Assembly (NCBI RefSeq): GCF_000375585.1 | Contig: NZ_AQWP01000001.1 | Span: 620,001-684,000, forward strand | Source of the DNA: Sinorhizobium meliloti 4H41 | GTDB lineage: Bacteria > Pseudomonadota > Alphaproteobacteria > Rhizobiales > Rhizobiaceae | Length of the DNA stretch: 64,000 nt | Direction of reading: 5' to 3' | In this document: piece after piece, positions 8,837-16,086 of the stretch | Layout: each line of letters opens with the position of its first letter | Numbering within the stretch: the stretch's first letter is position 1 | Position numbers and translations under genes: made by a program | Notes under the pieces: model-generated | What the model was told of the DNA's origin: nothing | Seen by the model: the letters and a program-made list of their open reading frames with translations, nothing else | Databases searched by the model: none

Positions 8837-9025
8837 ATGAAGAAGTCCTCAAAGAAAGGCGCCGTGCCAGCGGGGATCGACCGCGCCGAGACGACGCAAC
8901 CTCACGGTCAAATCGCTTCGAAGCTGAAGGCCCTCTACCAGGCGGTGGAGAACGAACCCGTGCCGCAGCACTTTCTGGACCTTCTGCACCGTCTGGATGA
9001 GGCCGAAGAACGACCGCGCGAGTGA
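8837..9025 (+). CDS. rsiA2: NepR-like anti-sigma factor
   Basis: This 62-residue protein carries the NepR core: KLKALYQAVENEPVPQHFLD followed by an Leu/Glu-rich helix. NepR sequesters the EcfG-type sigma factor until phosphorylated PhyR captures it. It is divergent from the PhyR-like gene with a 244-base gap. ATG at 8837 is preceded by GGGAAG, which is close and not strong. Small size and motif both fit. Two GGAAC sequences lie just upstream (8809, 8826), but neither has a matching -10 TT, so autoregulation from this region is not shown. Confidence 0.88.
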   Translation: MKKSSKKGAVPAGIDRAETTQPHGQIASKLKALYQAVENEPVPQHFLDLLHRLDEAEERPRE

Positions 9026-9102
9026 CGCCGCAGCTTTCACGCTGGCGGCCACCGACAAAACGAGCCGCCCCGGCAGGAGCGCGGCCCGGAGAACTATCCG
9101 TA

Positions 9103-9351
9103 TCAGCAGCGCGCCGTGTAGCGGCGGCCGTAGCGGTCGCGATAGACGCAATAGCCGGGCTCGTTCGCACGACCGATAAGGGCACCGGCGACACCGCCGA
9201 CAGCGGCACCTACCGCAGCTCCCCTGACATCATTGGATATGGCACCGCCGATGATACCGCCGGAGGCAGCGCCGATTGCCGCACCTCGTTCCGTTTGCGT
9301 GCAGGCAGCCAAGGGAAGGATCAGGCTTGCGACGACGAGTAACTTCTTCAT
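9103..9351 (-). CDS. Glycine-zipper lipoprotein
   Basis: This 82-residue outer-membrane-type lipoprotein has a lipobox signal peptide (LPLAAC, Cys17). Glycine-zipper repeats follow (GAAIGAASGGIIGGAI, GAAVGAAVGGVAGALIG), and a short tail with two Cys residues ends the protein. The family resembles Rickettsia 17-kDa antigen / OsmB-like lipoproteins, often linked to envelope stress. AGGAACG lies just before the ATG. It sits within a block of stress-type genes. Confidence 0.85.
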   Translation of the reverse strand: MKKLLVVASLILPLAACTQTERGAAIGAASGGIIGGAISNDVRGAAVGAAVGGVAGALIGRANEPGYCVYRDRYGRRYTARC

Positions 9352-9640
9352 GACGCGTTCCTATTCAGGGTTGACACAGAACTGCTGGAGATGCCGAGCA
9401 TAGTCTTCGGTGGAAATGCGCACCGAGGCATGGCTGGAGCCGCTGCGACGCTCATCTGAGCGTCGGTCCCCGTTGGAGGGGTGGTCACAACAGGCGCCGC
9501 CAAGGCTTGCATTCCCATCTCCCATGGATGCCGCCGCCGCGGCGCTTGTTATTGTCGCCAAAACGCCGATTGGCGCCTTTTGTTCCGCGCGCGATGACGC
9601 CGGCGCGCATGCCTGTTGCCGGAGGGACACGGAGCGGTCG
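9352..9640. other. Intergenic stretch without a recognisable gene
   Basis: This stretch lies between a lipoprotein gene and a small gene, both on the minus strand. Reading frames here are not supported by ribosome-binding sites or known motifs. A hairpin-like GACGCTC...GAGCGTC lies near 9449-9465. Nothing else is seen. Confidence 0.4.
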
Positions 9641-9835
9641 TCATTTATGCGACTGGCGTTCGGCACGTTCCAGAGTCTCGAGCAGCGCCTGGATCCGCTT
9701 GTTGTACTTTTCCTCGGAGTGCCGCTGAAGGTCGCGCATCGTCCTGCCGATATGGAGATTCCGATCACGCAGATCGGCCTGATAACGGCCCGCATCGTTT
9801 ACGGTCTTCCAAATATGTCGCGATGGTATCTTCAT
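9641..9835 (-). CDS. Small hypothetical protein (64 aa), likely general-stress induced
   Basis: This is a charged, mostly helical 64-residue protein (MKIPSRHIWKTVNDAG start, then Arg/Glu/Gln-rich) without a recognised domain. Support for a real gene is a good ribosome-binding site (AGGAAG just upstream of ATG) and a perfect GGAAC-N16-CGTT promoter 31 bases before the start on the same strand. It is divergent from the DUF1328 gene, which has its own promoter of the same class. The function is unknown. Confidence 0.65.
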   Translation of the reverse strand: MKIPSRHIWKTVNDAGRYQADLRDRNLHIGRTMRDLQRHSEEKYNKRIQALLETLERAERQSHK

Positions 9836-9865
9836 TGTCTTCCTGGAGATTCTTTCATTCCGAAC

Positions 9866-9890
9866 AACGCCAAGCGCTTTCGAAGGTTCC
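9866..9890 (-). promoter_or_regulatory. EcfG/RpoE2-type promoter for the 64-aa gene
   Basis: Read on the minus strand, GGAAC (9890-9886) and CGTT (9869-9866) are separated by exactly 16 bases. This is a perfect match to the general stress promoter, placed just upstream of the small gene ending at 9641. Confidence 0.72.
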
Positions 9891-10000
9891 TCTCGCTTGC
9901 ACGCGAAATATAAGTTCCGTTCTATTTGCGGTTCTCTTGGTTAATCAATGCTTTCTGAACCGGACAGACACCCTCGCACCGCGTAGCCACAGCCGGCCCG

Positions 10001-10026
10001 GGAACAAAGGCGAGCCGACACGCGTT
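10001..10026 (+). promoter_or_regulatory. EcfG/RpoE2-type promoter for the DUF1328 gene
   Basis: GGAAC at 10001-10005 is followed after 17 bases by CGTT at 10023-10026. The start codon of the DUF1328 gene lies 34 bases further on. Confidence 0.75.
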
Positions 10027-10059
10027 TCGATTTCGGTAACGCAGACAAGGAGATAGCAG

Positions 10060-10224
10060 ATGCTCTATTACGCTCTCGTGTTCCTGATCGTCGCGATCAT
10101 CGCCGGCGTCCTCGGCTTCGGCGGAATTGCCGGCGCTTCGGCGGGAATTGCGCAAGTCCTCTTCTTCCTGTTCCTCATATTCCTCGTGATCTCGCTCGTA
10201 GCGGGTCTCATCCGCCGAACGTGA
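10060..10224 (+). CDS. DUF1328 / UPF0391 small membrane protein
   Basis: This 54-residue protein is almost entirely membrane-embedded. It begins [20 protein letters not shown], then a Gly/Ala-rich turn, a second hydrophobic segment and the end GLIRRT. This is the YtjA/UPF0391 family. ATG at 10060 has a strong AAGGAG seven bases upstream and a perfect general stress promoter before that. The role is unknown; members are widely stress-induced in alphaproteobacteria. Confidence 0.88.
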   Translation: MLYYALVFLIVAIIAGVLGFGGIAGASAGIAQVLFFLFLIFLVISLVAGLIRRT

Positions 10225-10269
10225 GCCTCCAGGCGGGGCTTGCCGCCCGCAAAAAAGGTGCCGATCGAT

Positions 10270-10298
10270 AAGGGGTGGAGCTCTCGTCTCCACCCCTT
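10270..10298 (+). terminator. Hairpin terminator after the DUF1328 gene
   Basis: AGGGGTGGAG (10271-10280) pairs perfectly with CTCCACCCCT (10288-10297), with an outer A-T pair and a 7-base loop. The T-run is short (TTTC). Confidence 0.65.
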
Positions 10299-10463
10299 TC
10301 CAGTTGTGGTGTGACGCTCTGTTCCCTTGCCCTGCCGGGTCCGCTTGGCTATTCATGCGAATATCCGCCGCGCATGTCAGGACACCATCTCCCATGAAAT
10401 CCCTGGAAGTTGTCGTCGTGAAGTGACGCGGCACGGCGGCATGACGGATAGGAGCATCTGCAC

Positions 10464-11717
10464 ATGAAGACGGACGTAGTGGTTCTCGGTGCCGGCATTA
10501 TCGGGATTTCCAGCGCGATCCATCTGGCTCGGCTTGGAAAGTCGGTGGTGCTTCTGGATCGGCGCGGCGCCGGGGAGGAAACGTCCTTCGGCAATGCAGG
10601 CCTGATACAGCGCGAGGGCGTCTTCCCCTACGGCTTCCCGCACAATTTCGGAGCGCTTTTCCGTTACGCCCTGAACAACACGATCGACGCCAGCTATCAC
10701 TTCCGTGCGCTGCCCAGTCTCGTGCCGTTCCTCGCGCGCTACTGGTGGCACTCGGGCTTCACCCAGCACCAGAAGATAGCTCATCTCTATGCCCCGCTTA
10801 TCGAACATTCGATTGCGGAACATCAGGACCTGATCGACGCATCCGGCGCCGGCGACCTCATTCGCAAGGATGGCTGGATGAAGGTTTTCCGCACCGAAAA
10901 GGAGCGGGACGCGGCCTATAAGGACGCAGAACGGCTTTCCGCCGGGTTCGGAGTCAATCACCAGAAGCTTTCGACCAGCGAGCTGAAGACGATCGAACCA
11001 TCCATCCAGGTCGAACTCGCCGGCGGCCTGCGCTGGACGGATCCGTGGTCGATCCGCGATCCGCACAGCTTGAACAAGGCATATCTCGCCTATTTCCAGT
11101 CGCTCGGCGGCCGGCTCGTTTCCGGGGATGCCGCGACACTGGAGCACATTCTGGAAGGGGCGGGATGGCGTGTCGCAACACCGGACGGCCCGTTGGAGGC
11201 GCGGGAGGTCGTCGTCGCGCTCGGGCCGTGGGCCGATACGGTGACGCGAAAGCTCGGCTACCATTTCCCGCTCGCCGTGAAGCGCGGCTACCACATGCAT
11301 TACGGCGCCCGGGAGGGCGCTCAGCTCAACAACTGGGTGCTCGACGCCGAGAAGGGATATTTCCTGGCGCCGATGCTGCGCGGTATCCGGCTGACGACCG
11401 GCGCCGAGTTCGCACTGCGCGATGCGCCGAAAACGCCGGTGCAGCTGACGCGGGCGGAGCGGGTCGCTCGCGAATTCTTCCCGCTCGCCGAGCGGCGCGA
11501 CGAGGAGCCGTGGATGGGCGCGCGGCCCTGCACGCCCGACATGATGCCCGTTATCGGCAAGGCTCCGCGACACGAAGGCCTCTGGTTCGCCTTCGGCCAC
11601 GCGCATCACGGCATGACGCTCGGGCCGGTCACCGGCCGCGCGCTGGCACAGGCGATGACGGGTGAGAAGCCCGTGATCGACATTGCGCCGTATCGGCCGG
11701 AGCGCTTCCTCGCATAG
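10464..11717 (+). CDS. FAD-dependent oxidoreductase, D-amino-acid dehydrogenase (DadA) family
   Basis: This 417-residue flavoprotein has an N-terminal Rossmann motif VVVLGAGIIGISSAIHLARLG binding FAD. The DAO-family C-terminal segments WMGARPCTPDMMPVIG and FGHAHHGMTLGP form the substrate/flavin site. It probably oxidises a D-amino acid or a related amine and passes electrons to the respiratory chain. The start is preceded by AGGAG. It stands alone, without a racemase neighbour, so the substrate is open. Confidence 0.85.
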   Translation: MKTDVVVLGAGIIGISSAIHLARLGKSVVLLDRRGAGEETSFGNAGLIQREGVFPYGFPHNFGALFRYALNNTIDASYHFRALPSLVPFLARYWWHSGFTQHQKIAHLYAPLIEHSIAEHQDLIDASGAGDLIRKDGWMKVFRTEKERDAAYKDAERLSAGFGVNHQKLSTSELKTIEPSIQVELAGGLRWTDPWSIRDPHSLNKAYLAYFQSLGGRLVSGDAATLEHILEGAGWRVATPDGPLEAREVVVALGPWADTVTRKLGYHFPLAVKRGYHMHYGAREGAQLNNWVLDAEKGYFLAPMLRGIRLTTGAEFALRDAPKTPVQLTRAERVAREFFPLAERRDEEPWMGARPCTPDMMPVIGKAPRHEGLWFAFGHAHHGMTLGPVTGRALAQAMTGEKPVIDIAPYRPERFLA

Positions 11718-11836
11718 AGGATGAGGAGGAGTGTGTTCGATGGTTTAGCTCGAGCCGAGCTGAAACGTCGACCGTGACAATGGCAGCGCTTCATGAGGAG
11801 AGGCGATCGTCATAGCTGTTTTTTAATTCTGGCGCC

Positions 11837-11861
11837 GGAACCAACCTGGTCTTCGCGTGTT
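11837..11861 (+). promoter_or_regulatory. Possible EcfG/RpoE2-type promoter
   Basis: GGAAC at 11837-11841 is followed after 18 bases by TT (11860-11861), with TG in place of CG before it. It lies 71 bases upstream of the 82-aa gene at 11932. This is a weaker match than the sites at 6046, 9866, 10001 and 18850. Confidence 0.4.
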
Positions 11862-11931
11862 TCTCCTCCGGCTGACCGCGAGAGTCGGCAGGCTTGGGCT
11901 TTGCCCCTCCGAGGGAGGAGTTTCAAACACG

Positions 11932-12180
11932 ATGAGCAAGCACACGGTGGAGTTTGCCGGCGAGGCTGTCGGTGCGCTGATTCCGGAGAACGGCCGATTG
12001 CGGTTCATGGCCGTGAAATTCAGCGTCTGGTCCCTGGAAGGCCAGTTGTTCGCGACGCCGGACGAAGCCCGTAAGGCCGTTGCTGTCATTCATGGCCTGA
12101 AGGAGGGCAGGTCGGTCTTCGACAACCGTCCGCTCCCCTTGGGCGGGTATCAGACAACCCCAATTTCCGAACTGCGCTGA
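11932..12180 (+). CDS. Conserved hypothetical protein (82 aa)
   Basis: This soluble 82-residue protein (MSKHTVEFAGEAVGALIPEN start) has no recognised domain. The pattern of alternating hydrophobic residues suggests a small beta-rich fold. ATG at 11932 lies about 11 bases after GGGAGGAG. A possible general stress promoter precedes it. The function is unknown. Confidence 0.65.
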   Translation: MSKHTVEFAGEAVGALIPENGRLRFMAVKFSVWSLEGQLFATPDEARKAVAVIHGLKEGRSVFDNRPLPLGGYQTTPISELR

Positions 12181-12204
12181 TCGGGCGGCCATTGGCGGCT
12201 CCGA

Positions 12205-12777
12205 TCATCGTTCGCCCACATCGACCCGGTCTCGGGGCCGGTCTTCTCCTCCATCTTCATTCTTCTGCGACGTAGCGTCCGTGTCGTAGAACTCGTCCGG
12301 TGCCTTCCACTGCAACGCCACCTCCAGCCGGCCGAGGACAAAGAGCACGACGAGGCTCGCAATGGCGGCGAAGGCCGCTATCAGCCAGAAGCCGAACCCG
12401 ACCCCGAGACCGACGGCGCCGGCAAGCCACATGCCGGCGCCGGTCGTCAGGCCCTTCACCTCACCCTTCGAAAAGACGATCATGCCGGCGGCGAGAAAGG
12501 CCACTCCCGCGGTTACGGCTTCCACGACGCGAATGGGATCGATGCGCACCTCGGGGCCGGAAAGGCTTTTCATGTGCACGCTTTCGATGGCGACCACCGC
12601 GAAGATCGCGGAGGCGAGGCTGACGAGAATATGGGTCCTGAGCCCTGCCGGTCGCTGCCGCTTTTCACGCTCGACGCCGATCATCGCGCCGAGCAGGATG
12701 GCGCCGAAGAGCCGCGCGAATATCACTGAGTAAGGCGTTTGGGTATCGACAAGGATGTCGTTAAAGACTTCGTTCAT
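12205..12777 (-). CDS. MgtC/SapB family membrane protein
   Basis: This 190-residue inner-membrane protein has the MgtC N-terminal hallmarks: RLFGAILLGAMIGVEREKRQRPAGLRTH (acidic and basic residues between helices), then HILVSLASAIF. Five hydrophobic segments are visible. MgtC proteins modulate F-type ATPase activity and survival at low Mg2+, low phosphate or stress. It is at the short end for the family because the C-terminal soluble domain is reduced. It is a single gene on the minus strand. Confidence 0.83.
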   Translation of the reverse strand: MNEVFNDILVDTQTPYSVIFARLFGAILLGAMIGVEREKRQRPAGLRTHILVSLASAIFAVVAIESVHMKSLSGPEVRIDPIRVVEAVTAGVAFLAAGMIVFSKGEVKGLTTGAGMWLAGAVGLGVGFGFWLIAAFAAIASLVVLFVLGRLEVALQWKAPDEFYDTDATSQKNEDGGEDRPRDRVDVGER

Positions 12778-12902
12778 GAAAGACGAACGCGCTCCGTCAC
12801 TCGACCGCTCGGGGCGGATCTGATTGCAGAAGTGCGGGATGGCGCGGCAAACCGCGTCATCCCGCTCGACTTCATCCCGCCCGACAAGGGGCGTTCGTCG
12901 AT

Positions 12903-13340
12903 CTACTGCGCAGGAGTGCTCTGCGGCTGGGCCGGCGTGGCAGGTGCTGCCGGTGCAGCTGGCGTCTCGGGCGCTGCCGGGGTCTGGGTCTCAGGTGCTG
13001 CCGGCGCCGTCGTTCCTCCGGCGGGCGGCGTCGCCTGGTCCGTAGGTGCGGTCTGATCCGCAGGCGCGGCCTGATCCGTGGGCGCGGCGGCCGGCGGTGT
13101 GGCGTCGGACGGGGTCGTCTCGGATTGGCTCGGCGTGACCGGCTCGTTCTCGGCATCCCTGGTCAGCTCTGCCGGCAGCCAGGCGATCAGCGCGAGTACC
13201 AGGCCAGCAAGAATGATGACCAGCAAAGGCCAACTGCTACGGCGCGATCTGGTCACGGGCGCTTCGGGGTCCCGCGGCGTCGGTTGGCCGGTGGCAGGAT
13301 CGAGCGGCGGTTTCTCCCGCAATTCTTCGTGCTGGTTCAT
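12903..13340 (-). CDS. Single-pass membrane protein with a Pro/Ala/Thr-rich periplasmic tail
   Basis: This is about 145 residues. The N-terminus is a short charged cytoplasmic segment, and one transmembrane helix (WPLLVIILAGLVLALIAWLP) follows. About 80 residues of low-complexity Pro/Ala/Thr/Gln repeats (PADQTAP, PAAPETP types) end the protein. ATG at 13340 is preferred to 13349 because AAAGGA is then about eight bases upstream. The tail resembles cell-wall-spanning spacers. No enzymatic domain is seen. Confidence 0.65.
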   Translation of the reverse strand: MNQHEELREKPPLDPATGQPTPRDPEAPVTRSRRSSWPLLVIILAGLVLALIAWLPAELTRDAENEPVTPSQSETTPSDATPPAAAPTDQAAPADQTAPTDQATPPAGGTTAPAAPETQTPAAPETPAAPAAPATPAQPQSTPAQ

Positions 13341-13654
13341 GACATACATCCTTTCTCTCCGTCACCCCGCCTGCAAATCGCCTTTGCATGGATCCCCAAA
13401 TCAGCATGACCAAAGGGGAGGGGTTCCGTACCACCGCAAGTAAATTGCGGCCTCGTCGCGCCCCGGTGGGCACGCGACGCAACGATTAACGTCCCGCAGG
13501 CTGCAAGGTTCCGTTGTGTCCGGGACCGTGCCGCCCGGCCCCCGACTACCTTTCCGGGAGATCCGCAACCGCCGGTCGCCCCTTGTCATAAAACTGTCAC
13601 AAAGGCAGCTGACCGTCCGCGGTGGCATGGCTGGGGCTGTTGCGGAGGATCGAG
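13341..13654. other. Divergent intergenic region, no gene seen
   Basis: This contains the upstream regions of the Pro/Ala-rich membrane protein (minus) and the polytopic membrane protein (plus). A single GGAAC occurs on the minus strand near 13425, but the -10 is not at the right distance. No RNA gene is recognised. Confidence 0.4.
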
Positions 13655-14311
13655 ATGGATGTCGAAGGCATCACCACGGCCAAAGCCCTGACACGCGACA
13701 GGCGGACACAGGGTGATTTCCACTACGCCCTTCTCGTCATCTGCTCCTGCATCGTGCTGTTGACGTCGATCGTCATCGCCGATCGGCTTTTCGGCATCGA
13801 CTACTACGACCTCGTACGCGACCCCAACGCGATTGCCGGGCAGCCGAAGTATTTCGGGCTGGTCTCCAATCTCGGCGTCATTCTCTGGTTTACGGGAGGG
13901 ATTGCTGCCCTCCAGGCCTATTGGTCCGGCGCCGGCTTCGGCGCGCCGCATCTGCGACGCACGCTTCTCGCCGGCGGACTCTTTTCGGGCCTGATGGGCA
14001 TCGACGATCTCCTGATGCTTCACGAGGCGATTGCCACGGCGGGCGTCCCGGAGCCGCTTGTCCTTGTTCCCCATATGCTGTTGCTGGCGACGCTCTGTTA
14101 TCACGCCTGGTATATCCGCCGGGATATTCAGTGGGTCCTGCTTGCCGCCGCCGTCGCCTCGCTCGGCTGTTCCTTCCTGGTGGACGCGGTTTCGGAACAC
14201 TTCGCCGGAATGGTTTTCGTCGAGGAGGGCTTCAAGATCCTCGGCATCATGTTCCTGGCCGTCTTCCTCAGCCTCACGAGTCATGCGGCACTGAAAACGA
14301 AGCGCCGCTGA
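13655..14311 (+). CDS. Polytopic membrane protein of unknown function
   Basis: This 218-residue protein has about six hydrophobic helices, starting at residue 24 (YALLVICSCIVLLTSIVIA). An acidic/His-rich turn (GIDDLLMLHE) could bind a metal, and a second conserved-looking HEAIA...HMLLL stretch follows. ATG at 13655 has GGAGGA about eight bases upstream. No named family is recognised. Confidence 0.65.
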   Translation: MDVEGITTAKALTRDRRTQGDFHYALLVICSCIVLLTSIVIADRLFGIDYYDLVRDPNAIAGQPKYFGLVSNLGVILWFTGGIAALQAYWSGAGFGAPHLRRTLLAGGLFSGLMGIDDLLMLHEAIATAGVPEPLVLVPHMLLLATLCYHAWYIRRDIQWVLLAAAVASLGCSFLVDAVSEHFAGMVFVEEGFKILGIMFLAVFLSLTSHAALKTKRR

Positions 14312-14363
14312 AACGCAGCCGGCAGGGGGATATGCAGGCCTGTTGCAGGCGCTTCCAAATCTG

Positions 14364-14480
14364 CTAGATCATAACGACCTTGGGCCGCGTCGGCCTAAAG
14401 TCACGAGCATGCTCAATTCGAACAGGTTGAGAAGCGGGATGCGGGCGGAAAAGCGCACACACTTTTCCTCATCCCGCTCT
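14364..14480. repeat. RIME-like palindromic mosaic element
   Basis: This runs from CTAGATC to ATCCCGCT. Read on the minus strand it begins AGCGGGATGAGGAAAAGTGTG and ends in GATCTAG, which matches the pattern of the element at 56860-56961. It contains paired GGCCG...CGGCC and GCGGGAT...ATCCCGC arms. Confidence 0.65.
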
Positions 14481-14511
14481 CCACCATCCTCTGGGATAGG
14501 GGCTGAAGACG

Positions 14512-14877
14512 ATGCAGATGGCGAGATTGGCTTGCACTGGTCTGATCCTTGCCGTGTCGGGGGCTGAAAGGCTCCATGCCGAACCGCTTTATACGGTGGC
14601 CGACCTTGGCGCCGCGCTCGGCAGATGCTGGACTCCGCCGCAAGGCTTCACGGATTCCTTCGTCACCCTTAGGTTCGGGTTCCGCGGCGACGGTACGTTG
14701 ATGGGCCCGCCCCGGCCGACTGCGATCAAAGTGAACGGCGACGAAAAGCAGCGGCAGGCATTCGTGACCGCCGCCACCGAGGCGCTGCAGAATTGCGTGC
14801 CGCTGGAATTTTCGAAATCACTTTCCGACGAGATCGCGGGCAACGTGTTCACGCTGCAGTTCAAGTCGGCGGAGTGA
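14512..14877 (+). CDS. Exported protein with a TonB/TolA-C-terminal-like fold
   Basis: This 121-residue protein has a signal peptide (about 1-23, ending LHA). The mature domain resembles TonB/TolA C-terminal-like domains: CWTPPQG, VTLRFGFRGDGTLMGPPRP, and a later Cys (LQNCVPLEF) that may form a disulfide with the first. It is probably periplasmic. The function is unknown. Its 3' end overlaps the convergent small gene by 17 bases. Confidence 0.68.
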   Translation: MQMARLACTGLILAVSGAERLHAEPLYTVADLGAALGRCWTPPQGFTDSFVTLRFGFRGDGTLMGPPRPTAIKVNGDEKQRQAFVTAATEALQNCVPLEFSKSLSDEIAGNVFTLQFKSAE

Positions 14878-15145
14878 TCCGCGGAAGCGCCGGATCGCAT
14901 GGCGCTTCCCGTCTTGCGGAAATCAGCTTCAGCCATGGAGCCAGGTGAAAGACCGACATCAGCAAATACATGCTACTCATCCCGTTCAGCAGCGAAGCGC
15001 CCGGTATCGAAGCGCCCTGTATCGATGAGCAGATATCCGCACCGTTGCCGGCGGCCAGAAGCGTCATAACCGCGAAAGTCGGTGCGGCGGCGAAGCCCAG
15101 CCAGTCGCCGAGGCCTCGCGCGACGGTACCCGTTGCGAGCCGCAT
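14861..15145 (-). CDS. Small membrane protein downstream of the DUF899 gene
   Basis: This 94-residue protein starts at ATG 15145, seven bases after the DUF899 stop. Two hydrophobic helices are visible (WLGFAAAPTFAVMTLLAAG and LLNGMSSMYLLMSVFHLAPWL), so it is likely an inner-membrane protein cotranslated with DUF899. The open frame extends upstream into the DUF899 gene, but that part looks out-of-frame shadow. No ribosome-binding site is obvious. The 3' end overlaps the opposite gene. Confidence 0.5.
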   Translation of the reverse strand: MRLATGTVARGLGDWLGFAAAPTFAVMTLLAAGNGADICSSIQGASIPGASLLNGMSSMYLLMSVFHLAPWLKLISARREAPCDPALPRITPPT

Positions 15146-15152
15146 CGGACCG

Positions 15153-15968
15153 TCACACTTGGGGATATTCGTCGTGGCGGCGCCACCATATGCCGTTCTC
15201 GTTGCGTCCGAGGGGAGCCCGGTCGAGCCACTGATACATGCCCCATAGCCCATCCAGTCCACGCGCATAGCTGGAATAGGTGTGATAGACGATTCCATCC
15301 TCGATCGCGAAGGCGCTGACGCCGGGCCTGTCGCGTGTATAGGTGGCGACGTCGGTTCCCGTCATGGCTGCGATCTGTGCGACCGGCCCCTCGCTGCCGC
15401 TCGGGTCCCAATCCCGGACTGTCCTGCCCGCGAGCGGCTCAGATGCCGGTTGTTCGGGGATTGGCGGCTCGCGGCGGAAATTATACTCGATGCCGCCCTC
15501 GCGCTGTTGTTGTTCGGTGAACCAGACGCAGAAATCGCGGTTGAAGTCGCCGTCGTCCGAAGAAGCCCAGGGGAAGCTCCATCCCAGCCGCTGCTTATAG
15601 GCCTTGAGCTTCGCAAGCGGCGCGCGCGAAACCGCGGAGAAGGCGACGTCGTGGTTTTCGAGATGAGCGACGATCCCGTTGAACCCATCGGCGATCGCAG
15701 AGCAGGACGGGCAGCCGGCCGTATAGTCGGGGCCGAACATGAAATGATAGACGAGGAGTTGCGAGCGCCCCTTGAAGAGGTCGCGCAGCGAGGCCTCGCC
15801 CTCGTCGGTTTCGAACCGGTACGCCTTGTCGATCCGTACCCAGGGCAATTCCCGGCGCCACCGCGCCAGCTCGTCGCTTCGCCGCGTCAGGTTCTTTTCG
15901 GCCTCGAGCAGGTCGAGCCGCGCTGCCAGCCATTCTTCCCGTGTTCCGATTGCATGTGCCGTCATCAT
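15153..15968 (-). CDS. DUF899 family thioredoxin-like protein
   Basis: This 271-residue protein belongs to DUF899. The WRRELPWVRIDKAYRFET motif is followed by a thioredoxin-like core with YHFMFGPDYTAGCPSCSAIAD (two Cys residues as CPSC), and HTYSSYARGLD lies near the end. Members are presumed redox enzymes. AAGGAG lies directly upstream; ATG at 15968 or 15965 both fit. It is divergent from the HTH gene at 16087 and may be regulated by it (inference). Confidence 0.83.
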   Translation of the reverse strand: MMTAHAIGTREEWLAARLDLLEAEKNLTRRSDELARWRRELPWVRIDKAYRFETDEGEASLRDLFKGRSQLLVYHFMFGPDYTAGCPSCSAIADGFNGIVAHLENHDVAFSAVSRAPLAKLKAYKQRLGWSFPWASSDDGDFNRDFCVWFTEQQQREGGIEYNFRREPPIPEQPASEPLAGRTVRDWDPSGSEGPVAQIAAMTGTDVATYTRDRPGVSAFAIEDGIVYHTYSSYARGLDGLWGMYQWLDRAPLGRNENGIWWRRHDEYPQV

Positions 15969-16086
15969 TCTTCTCCTTTGGCCATTTGTCGTCGTACATT
16001 GCCCGGGGGCGGGCTGCTCGACCGACAGGAACCCAGACTAGGGCCGGAGATCGAATGGTGAGAGTGACAAGTGTGACGGGATTTCG

